A DNA stretch of 11,262 bases. It comes from CBDTYW01 sp965364735 (GTDB taxonomy: Bacteria > Actinomycetota > Nitriliruptoria > Nitriliruptorales > Nitriliruptoraceae). The position numbers were made by a program, and so were the translations under genes. The DNA lies in assembly GCA_965364735.1 (NCBI GenBank), contig CBDTYW010000110.1:1-11262 (forward strand), read 5' to 3'. Shown here piece after piece: positions 1-5,434 of this stretch. The notes under the pieces were generated by a model, which was given only the letters and a program-made list of their open reading frames with translations, had not been told where the DNA came from and ran no database searches. How positions within the stretch are numbered: the first letter of the stretch is position 1; the number at the start of each line of letters is the position of its first letter.

Positions 1-1
1 T

Positions 2-2059
2 CGCGGTGGCCCGGAAGGACGTCGCGGCCCCGGTGGCCCCGGCGCAGCGCGTCCCGGCCAGCAGATGCCCCAGCGTGGCGCTCCGCCGCGTACGGGTGGT
101 CCCGGTGGTGGCAACTCGCCCTACCGCCAGGCGCCCGCAGGGCCCGGTGGTGGACGTGGTGCGCCCGGTGGCGGTCCCGGTGGTCCCGGTGGGGCACCCG
201 GCCGCGGTCGTCGCAAGAAGAAGGGTCGTCACGACGGCCCGAAGCACGCCGAGCAGGCGCTGGACCTGACGCCGCGGCGTCGGGACCTTCCGATCGAGCA
301 GCAGATCGAGGTCGACCGCATCGAGATCCTGCGCGGCTCGACGGTCAACGAGATCGCGGTCAAGCTCGACGTCTCCGGTGCGGCGCTCGTCAAGAAGCTC
401 TTCGAGATGGGCGAGATGGCCACGGTGCAGCAGTCGCTGTCCGAGGACACGATCGAGATCCTCGCTGCCGAGCTCGGCTTCGAGGTCTACTTCATGTCCG
501 ACGAGGAGCTCGAGTTCGGGATCGAGGAGGACGAGGACCCCGGGGCCCAGCAGACCCGTCCGCCCGTCATCACGGTCATGGGTCACGTCGACCACGGCAA
601 GACCCTGCTGCTCGACACACTGCGCAGCGCTGACGTCGTCTCCGGCGAGGCCGGCGGCATCACGCAGCACATCGGCGCGTACCAGATCACCAAGAACGAC
701 CGGAAGATCACCTTCATCGACACGCCGGGTCACGCTGCCTTCACGGCCATGCGTGCTCGCGGTGCGAACATGACCGACATCGTCATCCTGGTCGTCGCCG
801 CGAACGACGGCGTCATGCCGCAGACGGTCGAGGCCATCGAGCACGCGAAGGCTGCCGGCGTGCCGGTCGTCGTCGCGATCAACAAGATGGACCTTCCCGA
901 GGCCAACCCCGACCGCGTCAAGACCGGCCTCACCGAGCACGAGATCGTGGTCGAGGAGTACGGCGGCGACGTCCCGGCCATCCCCGTGTCGGCCAAGACC
1001 GGCGAAGGCATCGACGACCTGCTCGAGGTGCTCCTCCTGCAGGCCGACATGCTCGAGCTGACGGCCAACCCGGACAAGGACCCGCGCGGTCGCGTCGTCG
1101 AGGCCCACCTCGACCGTGGTCGTGGTCCCGTCGCGACGGTCCTCGTCCAGCAGGGAACGCTCAAGCGCGGCGACATCCTCGTGGCAGGTACCGCGGACGG
1201 CAAGATCCGTGCGATGTTCGACGAGCACGGCGAGAAGGTGAAGGAAGCCGGCCCCGGCCGGCCCGTCCAGATCCTCGGCCTCAACGATGTGCCCGAGGCC
1301 GGCGACGAGTTCCGCGTCGTCGACGCCGAGCGTTTCGCCCGCGACGTCGCCGAGCGCCGCGCCTGGCGCGAGCGACGTGCGGACCTCGCCGAGCAGCAGC
1401 GTCCGATGTCGCTCGACGACATCATGGGCAAGGTTGCCGACTCCGAGCGCGCCGTCCTCAACATCGTCATCAAGGCCGACGTGTCCGGTTCGGCCGAGGC
1501 GCTCAACGACGCCCTGCTGAAGCTGGAGCTCGACGAGGTCAACATCCGCGTCATCCGCAAGGCGGTCGGTGCCATCAGCCAGGACGACGTCGTCCTCGCC
1601 GAGGCCTCCGACGCGATCATCGTCGGGTTCAACGTCCGACCCGGACCGAACGCCCGCGACGAGATCGCTCGCTCGCAGGTCGACGTGCGTCTCTACAAGA
1701 TCATCTACGAGGCGATCGAGGACATCGAGCGCGCCGTCAAGGGCCTGCTCGGACCCGAGTTCAAGGAACAGATCATCGGTGAGGCCACCGTGCGAGAGAT
1801 CTTCAAGGTCCCGCGTGCAGGCTTCGTCTTCGGTTCCGTCGTGAGCCGGGGGATCATCAAGCGTGAGGCCGGCGTCCGCGTCGTCCGCGACGGTGTCGTC
1901 CTCGTCGAGGACACCCTCACATCGCTGCGACGCTTCAAGGACGACGTCAAGGAGGTCCGCGAGGGCTTCGAGTGCGGCATCGGCCTGAAGAAGTTCCAGG
2001 ACGTCAAGGTCGGCGACGTCATCGAGGCCTTCGAGACCGTCGAGGTCGAGCGCGAGTGA
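2..2059 (+). CDS. infB: Translation initiation factor IF-2 (5' end outside window)
   Basis: IF-2 is the GTPase that delivers initiator fMet-tRNA to the 30S subunit and promotes 70S joining. The frame is already open at base 2, so the true start lies upstream and about 685 residues are visible. The first ~75 residues are a Gly/Pro/Arg-rich low-complexity linker, as is common in actinobacterial IF-2. An IF2_N-type helical segment follows (STVNEIAVKLDVSGAALVKK, encoded near bases 340-400). The G domain is complete: G1 GHVDHGKT (581-604), G3 DTPGH (719-733), G4 NKMD (881-892) and G5 SAKTG (989-1003). The beta-barrel, IF-2 C1 and C2 (fMet-tRNA-binding) domains follow to the stop at 2057-2059. The stop overlaps the GTG start of the next gene. 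Identification is secure from the G motifs, length and gene order. Confidence 0.97.
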   Translation, partial: RGGPEGRRGPGGPGAARPGQQMPQRGAPPRTGGPGGGNSPYRQAPAGPGGGRGAPGGGPGGPGGAPGRGRRKKKGRHDGPKHAEQALDLTPRRRDLPIEQQIEVDRIEILRGSTVNEIAVKLDVSGAALVKKLFEMGEMATVQQSLSEDTIEILAAELGFEVYFMSDEELEFGIEEDEDPGAQQTRPPVITVMGHVDHGKTLLLDTLRSADVVSGEAGGITQHIGAYQITKNDRKITFIDTPGHAAFTAMRARGANMTDIVILVVAANDGVMPQTVEAIEHAKAAGVPVVVAINKMDLPEANPDRVKTGLTEHEIVVEEYGGDVPAIPVSAKTGEGIDDLLEVLLLQADMLELTANPDKDPRGRVVEAHLDRGRGPVATVLVQQGTLKRGDILVAGTADGKIRAMFDEHGEKVKEAGPGRPVQILGLNDVPEAGDEFRVVDAERFARDVAERRAWRERRADLAEQQRPMSLDDIMGKVADSERAVLNIVIKADVSGSAEALNDALLKLELDEVNIRVIRKAVGAISQDDVVLAEASDAIIVGFNVRPGPNARDEIARSQVDVRLYKIIYEAIEDIERAVKGLLGPEFKEQIIGEATVREIFKVPRAGFVFGSVVSRGIIKREAGVRVVRDGVVLVEDTLTSLRRFKDDVKEVREGFECGIGLKKFQDVKVGDVIEAFETVEVERE

Positions 2060-2457
2060 CCTCCAGCACCTCTGACGACGGCCGCCTCCACATCGGGGCG
2101 GCCGTCGTCGTGCTCCATCTGCCCGGCGTCGACTCCCTGAAGGCCAAGCGGACCCTCGTCAAGCGGGCCCAGGCGGTGCTCACGGGCGAGCTCGGGGCGT
2201 CGGTCGCCGAGGTCGGACACCAGGACAGCCACCGCCGCAGCACGCTGGGCGTGACCGTCGCGGCGTCGACCTCCACGGGTGCCGACCGCGCCCTCGACCG
2301 CGTCCGCCCGCTGATCGAGCGCGATCCCCGGGTCGAGGTCACCTCGATCGACGTCGACGCGTGGACGATGGACGTCGGCGACGGCGACCCGGACCGCGAC
2401 ATGCTCGGCGGCCTCCTCGGCGAGCTCCGCGACGAGCACCGGGGATGGGACGGCTGA
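2056..2457 (+). CDS. DUF503 (YlxP-like) protein
   Basis: This is a small DUF503-family protein of 133 residues. The family is typically encoded between infB and rbfA (YlxP in Bacillus) and is thought to be linked to ribosome maturation, with no settled biochemical role. The start is taken as the GTG at 2056, which overlaps the infB stop as GTGA. It lets the conserved core begin promptly (HIGAAVVVLHLPGVDSLKAK, then RTLVKR and SVAEVGHQD). The core gives the expected beta-alpha-beta fold of about 95 residues. The remaining C-terminal ~35 residues (DAWTMDVGDGDPDRDMLGGL and onward) are acidic and extend past the usual family length. A longer frame opening at 1972 lies inside infB and would add Arg-rich out-of-frame sequence, so I rejected it. 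Family assignment is good; function is unknown. Confidence 0.88.
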   Translation: MTSSTSDDGRLHIGAAVVVLHLPGVDSLKAKRTLVKRAQAVLTGELGASVAEVGHQDSHRRSTLGVTVAASTSTGADRALDRVRPLIERDPRVEVTSIDVDAWTMDVGDGDPDRDMLGGLLGELRDEHRGWDG

Positions 2458-2514
2458 GTCCGGGCGTTGGCGGGGGCATGAGGCTTTCCGCTTCACTCCG
2501 AGTGACCGCACCCG

Positions 2515-2916
2515 ATGGCAGGCACCCTCATGGCACGCCGCAACCCCCGTACCGACGCGCTCGTCCGCGACGCGCTCGCGCGCATCATCGAGCAGGACGT
2601 CGCCGACCCGCGCCTGCGCTTCATCACGATCACCGAGGTCGAGGTGACGGCGGACCAGAAGTACGCCACGATCTGGTGGCTCCCGCTCGAGCCGGGGGTG
2701 CTGTCGGAAGCGGCCCGGGTCGAGCCGGGTGAGCACCTGCCGACGCCCGAGCAGATGGAGGCGGGCCTCGCGTCGGCCGCTCCGCGCATCCGCGCGATCC
2801 TCGGCAACAGGATCAAGCTGCGCAACACCCCGGAGCTGCGGTTCCAGCGTGACGAGACCGCAGGCGAGGCCAGCCGCGTCGAGGCGCTGCTGCGCGAGCT
2901 CCGGAGCAACGGGTGA
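2515..2916 (+). CDS. rbfA: Ribosome-binding factor A
   Basis: RbfA is a single KH-type domain protein that binds the immature 30S subunit and assists 16S rRNA 5'-end maturation. The protein is 133 residues from the ATG at 2515. A second in-frame ATG at 2530 has GGCAGG seven bases upstream and would give the typical N-terminus (MARRNPRTDALVRDALARII), so it may be the real start. Family landmarks are the DPRLRFITITEVEVTADQKY strand-loop and the RIKLRNTPELRFQRDE segment containing the KH core. Between them a proline/glutamate-rich stretch (PLEPGVLSEAARVEPGEHLP) makes the middle of the protein longer than in textbook RbfA. The 57-base gap from the previous gene is the largest within this operon. 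The end overlaps truB by four bases. Confidence 0.93.
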   Translation: MAGTLMARRNPRTDALVRDALARIIEQDVADPRLRFITITEVEVTADQKYATIWWLPLEPGVLSEAARVEPGEHLPTPEQMEAGLASAAPRIRAILGNRIKLRNTPELRFQRDETAGEASRVEALLRELRSNG

Positions 2917-3854
2917 GCCGTCGTGGCAAGGAGCCGAACCACCACGGCGTGCTCGTCGTCGACAAACCGGCCGGGATGACGTCGCACGACGTCGTGGCGG
3001 TCGTCCGACGTGCCGCGGGCCAACGTCGTGTCGGCCACACCGGCACGCTCGATCCGGATGCGACGGGGGTTCTGGTGCTGTGCCTCGGCCGCGCCACGCG
3101 GCTCGTGCGGTTCCTCCAGGAGGGCCGCAAGGTGTACGCAGCGCGGATGGTCCTGGGGCGCGAGACGGACTCCCAGGACGCCTCCGGGGCGATCGTGGCC
3201 GAGCACGACGCCAGCCACGTGACCGAGTCCGAGCTCTGCGGGGCCCTGACCGCCCAGGTCGGGGTCATCCAGCAGGTCCCGCCGATGGTGTCCGCGATCA
3301 AGATCGACGGTGAGCGGCTGCACGTGAAGGCACGCCGCGGCGAGGTCGTGGAGCGCCCGCCCCGCACCGTCACGATCCATGACCTCGTCCTCGAGGACTT
3401 CGTTGCAGGCACGCACCCCGAGGCCGCGTTCCTCGTCACGTGCGGCCCCGGCACCTACGTGCGCACCATCGCCCATGACGTCGGGCAGGCGCTCGGGGTC
3501 GGGGGAAGCCTCCTCGAGCTGCGACGGATGGCCAACGGCGGCGTGACGGTCGATGACGCGATCTCGCTCGACGACGTCCGGCGCCACGGTGAGGACGGCA
3601 CCTTCGGCTCGCTGCTCATCCCGATGCCCGCGGCCGTGGCTGACCGCCCGGTCGTGCTGGTCGAGCGTGACGCCGCGATCGGGCTCGCGCAGGGCCGTCG
3701 TCTCCCGGAGGAGCTCCTCCGCGCGAACGACGTCTCCGAGGTCGTGGCCGTCGTTCACGAGGGCATGCTCGTCGGGCTGTACGGCACGGACGGCAGGCCC
3801 GAGGTCGTTCTGGTCCAGCCCGACGACTTCGCGGTCGCGGAGCAGGGAGCGTGA
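2913..3854 (+). CDS. truB: tRNA pseudouridine(55) synthase
   Basis: TruB isomerises U55 of elongator tRNAs to pseudouridine in the T-loop and also acts as a tRNA-folding chaperone. It is 313 residues long, a normal family size. The start is the GTG at 2913, overlapping the rbfA stop (GTGA). The N-terminal motif GVLVVDKPAGMTSHDVV is followed by VGHTGTLDPDATGVL, in which Asp47 is the expected catalytic nucleophile. Further family motifs are KVYAARMVLGRETDSQDASG, QQVPPMVSAIKIDGERLH with its conserved lysine and tyrosine-like region, and GPGTYVRTIAHDVG, which positions the substrate. The C-terminal ~80 residues (from about 225) form the shorter PUA-like tail seen in actinobacterial TruB. The stop overlaps the GTG of ribF, so translation is probably coupled. 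Identification is secure. Confidence 0.97.
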   Translation: MSRRGKEPNHHGVLVVDKPAGMTSHDVVAVVRRAAGQRRVGHTGTLDPDATGVLVLCLGRATRLVRFLQEGRKVYAARMVLGRETDSQDASGAIVAEHDASHVTESELCGALTAQVGVIQQVPPMVSAIKIDGERLHVKARRGEVVERPPRTVTIHDLVLEDFVAGTHPEAAFLVTCGPGTYVRTIAHDVGQALGVGGSLLELRRMANGGVTVDDAISLDDVRRHGEDGTFGSLLIPMPAAVADRPVVLVERDAAIGLAQGRRLPEELLRANDVSEVVAVVHEGMLVGLYGTDGRPEVVLVQPDDFAVAEQGA

Positions 3855-4786
3855 CCGGACGCATCGTCCGAGGTCTCGCCGGCGTCGAGCGGGTGCCGTC
3901 GGCGCTCGCGATCGGGTTCTTCGACGGCGTCCACGTCGGCCACCAGGCGCTCATCCAGCGGGCGGTCGCCCGTGCCGAGGAACGCGGGCTGCGCTCGATC
4001 GCGCTGACGTTCGACCCGCACCCGATGGCGGTGCTGCGCCCCGAGCGCGCTCCGCGGCTGCTGATGACGGCCGAGCGACGCGCGCAGATCCTCCGTGACG
4101 AGTGCGGCGTCGATCTGGTGGTCCTGCTCCCGTTCGACGCCGAGCGGGCGCGACAGACCGCCGAGGCGTTCGAGCACGACGTCATCTACGACCTCCTGGA
4201 CGCGCGGGTGGTCGTCGTGGGCGACAACTTCCGGTTCGGGGCGCAGGCGGCGGGGGACACCCAGACGCTCGAGGACCTCTGTGAGCCCCGCGGTGTCGAC
4301 GTCGAGGTGCTGGATCTCGTTCGCTCCATGGACGGCGTCCAGGTGTCCTCGACCGCCATCAGGCGCGCGCTGACCGAGGACGGCGACGTGGCCTGGGCAG
4401 GCTTGGCGCTCGGGCGCCCGTACGCGATCGAGGGGACGGTGGTGCACGGCGACCAGCGGGGCAGGACGATCGGCTTCCCGACCGCCAACGTCGAGGTGTC
4501 GCCGGAGCGCCTCGTCCCGGCGCGCGGCGTCTACGCCGGCTGGGCGTTCGTCGAAGGCGAGCGGACCGCGATGGTCACCAACATCGGGACCCGTCCGACC
4601 TTCGACGGTGACGGGACGACGATCGAGGTGCACCTCCTCGATGTTGCACGTGACCTCTACGATCTTGAGGTCGAGGCGGTCTTCGTTGACCGCATCCGGG
4701 ACGAGGTGCGCTTCGGCTCCGTCGATGAGCTCGTCGCGCAGATCGGCCGCGACGTCGAGACGGCGCGCCGCCTGCTGCGGCCCTGA
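3851..4786 (+). CDS. ribF: Bifunctional riboflavin kinase / FAD synthetase
   Basis: RibF phosphorylates riboflavin to FMN and then adenylylates FMN to FAD. It has 311 residues, the expected length for the bifunctional form. The start is the GTG at 3851, overlapping the truB stop. The N-terminal FAD synthetase half shows the nucleotidyltransferase motif GFFDGVHVGHQALI (about residues 22-35), TFDPHPMAVL, and VSSTAIRRAL near residue 170. The C-terminal flavokinase half shows GTVVHGDQRGRTIGFPTANV, with the PTAN metal/nucleotide motif, then GVYAGWAF, TNIGTRPTF and TIEVHLLD, which carries the expected catalytic glutamate. It is the last gene of the translation block; rpsO, its common neighbour, does not follow. 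No strong intrinsic terminator is seen after it, only a weak hairpin at 4801-4815. Confidence 0.97.
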   Translation: MTGRIVRGLAGVERVPSALAIGFFDGVHVGHQALIQRAVARAEERGLRSIALTFDPHPMAVLRPERAPRLLMTAERRAQILRDECGVDLVVLLPFDAERARQTAEAFEHDVIYDLLDARVVVVGDNFRFGAQAAGDTQTLEDLCEPRGVDVEVLDLVRSMDGVQVSSTAIRRALTEDGDVAWAGLALGRPYAIEGTVVHGDQRGRTIGFPTANVEVSPERLVPARGVYAGWAFVEGERTAMVTNIGTRPTFDGDGTTIEVHLLDVARDLYDLEVEAVFVDRIRDEVRFGSVDELVAQIGRDVETARRLLRP

Positions 4787-4800
4787 GGGTCGGCTGATCC

Positions 4801-4815
4801 ACTCGGGCACCGAGT
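4801..4815 (+). terminator. Weak hairpin after ribF
   Basis: A perfect 6-bp inverted repeat, ACTCGG at 4801-4806 and CCGAGT at 4810-4815 with a 3-base loop, begins 15 bases after the ribF stop. No T-run follows, so at best this is a T-less terminator of the kind proposed in high-GC actinobacteria. It could also be chance. Confidence 0.25.
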
Positions 4816-4839
4816 CCGCTGGTGTCATGGTCCGGGTGG

Positions 4840-4868
4840 TTGACAGGACGGATCACGCTGTGTGATGT
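4840..4868 (+). promoter_or_regulatory. Possible sigma-70-type promoter overlapping the BldD-like box
   Basis: A perfect -35 hexamer TTGACA lies at 4840-4845. At 17-base spacing the -10 position (4863-4868) reads TGATGT, which keeps only the first and last T of the consensus and is weak. The spacer contains the BldD-like operator, so bound repressor would block polymerase. If used, this promoter gives a leader of about 285 bases before the repeat-peptide ORF. The -35 is clear; the promoter as a whole is inferred. Confidence 0.4.
4853..4865 (+). promoter_or_regulatory. BldD-like operator, perfect match to consensus
   Basis: The 13 bases TCACGCTGTGTGA match the published Streptomyces BldD box, TNACNC(A/T)GNGTNA, at every specified position. 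The flanks extend the symmetry to ATCAC-5-GTGAT (4852-4866). BldD is a repressor that dimerises around c-di-GMP and is known to control several genes for GGDEF/EAL proteins. The next enzyme gene downstream encodes such a protein, and the box sits in the spacer of a possible promoter. The match is seen directly; the regulator's presence in this organism is inferred. Confidence 0.55.
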
Positions 4869-5004
4869 CTGCGTGTGACATGGCTCGCCGGCGTGGGGTT
4901 GGTGGGCCCCGGATCGACCGGATGTCCGTTGCTGGCGCCGCGTCGCGGCCGAGTCGTCGGTGCCCATCCGACATGCGCACACGCCGTGCGTTTCCCGCAC
5001 AGGC

Positions 5005-5031
5005 TATAGATTTCGTGGTTACATTCGGTCA
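5005..5031 (+). promoter_or_regulatory. Possible second promoter (-10 TATAGA) with imperfect BldD-like site
   Basis: This is the most AT-rich patch of the gap. TATAGA at 5005-5010 resembles a -10 element, but no good -35 stands 16-19 bases upstream. Directly downstream, TTACATTCGGTCA (5019-5031) matches seven of the nine specified positions of the BldD consensus and would overlap a start site near 5017. It is also part of a near direct repeat (TTACATT / TCACATT). The two readings support each other, but each is weak alone. Confidence 0.3.
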
Positions 5032-5042
5032 CATTGATCTGG

Positions 5043-5138
5043 CCCGCAGCGCTTGCGGGTGCAGTACACAGCGAAGCGCCTTGATCGTCCGACTGGAACT
5101 CGGACGTCTGGAGAGCAGGCCCCACGACGGGCTTGCTC
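5043..5138 (+). promoter_or_regulatory. Structured leader: three consecutive hairpins before the repeat-peptide ORF
   Basis: Three stem-loops stand in a row. (1) CCCGCA 5043-5048 pairs with TGCGGG 5054-5059, loop 5. (2) CGTCCGA 5086-5092 pairs with TCGGACG 5100-5106, 7 bp perfect, loop 7. (3) GAGCAGGCCC 5113-5122 pairs with GGGCTTGCTC 5129-5138, 10 bp with one G-U, loop 6. The last stem ends 18 bases before the ATG at 5157. GTCCGA of hairpin 2 could instead pair with TCGGAC in the terminator at 5274-5279, which would allow two exclusive folds. I do not recognise a known riboswitch; the GEMM (c-di-GMP-I) core is not present. The element may be a cis-regulatory RNA, or ordinary UTR structure in GC-rich DNA. 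Confidence 0.45.
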
Positions 5139-5156
5139 GCACGACAAGGCGTAGCA

Positions 5157-5249
5157 ATGAACACGATCATCAAGGGTGTTGTCTGGGGCGGCGGCAAGGG
5201 TGTTGTCTGGGGCGGCGGCAAGGGCGTTGTCTGGGGCGGCGGCAACTGA
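5157..5249 (+). CDS. 30-residue Trp-Gly tandem-repeat peptide (KGVVWGGG x3)
   Basis: This short ORF encodes MNTII followed by three copies of KGVVWGGG and a final Asn. Repeats cover residues 6-29, so the peptide is almost wholly repeat, with three Trp, three Lys and about one third Gly. The ATG at 5157 has CAAGG seven bases upstream. A UUCG-capped terminator-like hairpin begins 21 bases after the stop, so the ORF looks like a complete small unit. No signal peptide or Cys residues are seen. I do not recognise a named family. From memory, VVWGN/IVWGT-like repeats occur in tails of some bacterial S8 peptidases; I could not verify any link. Possible roles are a structural or matrix peptide, a ligand of the neighbouring membrane protein, or a leader peptide whose translation controls the downstream gene. 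Translation is not proven, but ATG, spacing and repeat purity favour it. Confidence 0.6.
   Translation: MNTIIKGVVWGGGKGVVWGGGKGVVWGGGN
5172..5243 (+). repeat. Three tandem 24-bp repeats
   Basis: Three head-to-tail 24-bp units occupy 5172-5195, 5196-5219 and 5220-5243. They differ by one base: the third has GGC for GGT at its second codon. The change is synonymous. The near identity suggests recent duplication or slippage, so copy number may vary between strains. The unit length is a multiple of three, so the reading frame is kept. Confidence 0.95.
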
Positions 5250-5270
5250 GCTCACCCGCTCGGCAGTCAT

Positions 5271-5295
5271 GGGTCGGACTTCGGTCCGGCCCTTT
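5271..5295 (+). terminator. UUCG-capped terminator or attenuator hairpin
   Basis: GGGTCGGAC (5271-5279) pairs with GTCCGGCCC (5284-5292) over 9 bp with one G-U. The loop is the extra-stable C(UUCG)G tetraloop (5280-5283), and a short TTT follows at 5293-5295. This is a typical strong hairpin with a weak U-tract. It lies between the repeat-peptide ORF and the GGDEF-EAL gene. It could therefore end a short transcript completely, or act as an attenuator limiting read-through into the enzyme gene. Confidence 0.65.
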
Positions 5296-5316
5296 GCTGT
5301 GTCCGGAACCGGCGCG

Positions 5317-5430
5317 ATGCGTGGAGGTGAACGTGACCTCATCGTGAGGATCGGGGCTACAGGCGCGTCCGTTTCGGCCGACTTCTTGTGGATGAGGGCC
5401 CTTCTTCTCGGGGGCAACGGACGGACATGA
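5317..5430 (+). CDS. Possible 37-residue ORF just upstream of the GGDEF-EAL gene
   Basis: An ATG at 5317, preceded by a GGAA eight bases upstream, opens a 37-residue frame (MRGGERDLIVRIGATGASVS, continuing to WMRALLLGGNGRT). It ends at 5430, only four bases before the GTG of the next gene. That gene has a poor Shine-Dalgarno of its own, so coupled translation is conceivable. An internal GGAGGTGA (5323-5330) leads only into a four-codon frame starting at 5333. No family is recognised and the composition is unremarkable, so this may be chance. Confidence 0.2.
   Translation: MRGGERDLIVRIGATGASVSADFLWMRALLLGGNGRT
5366..5423 (+). repeat. 8-bp inverted repeat spanning the region before the GGDEF-EAL start
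   Basis: CGTCCGTT (5366-5373) is exactly complementary to AACGGACG (5416-5423), enclosing 42 bases that include the small palindromes TCGGCCGA and AGGGCCCT. If folded in RNA, the stem would end about 11 bases before the GTG at 5435 and cover the weak ribosome-binding region. The function is inferred. Confidence 0.4.
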
Positions 5431-5434
5431 CCTC

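Noticed and set aside
4991..5140. Known c-di-GMP riboswitch in the leader (a GCACAGG string occurs at 4997-5003)
   Set aside because: The rest of the GEMM core (GGGCAAACC, GAAA tetraloop and GACGCAAAGCC-like strand) is missing, so the match is only a few bases.
5172..5243. CRISPR-like or mobile-element repeats
   Set aside because: The units are contiguous with no spacers, keep the reading frame and sit inside an ORF; no transposase, inverted termini or cas genes are nearby.
4853..5249. Other readings of the 24-bp repeats: a minus-strand PPPQTTPL repeat and a plus-strand CCLGRRQG repeat
   Set aside because: The minus-strand frame would need a TTG start. The plus-strand alternative starts far upstream inside the promoter region. 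Only the KGVVWGGG frame has a local ATG, a ribosome-binding site and a terminator just after its stop.
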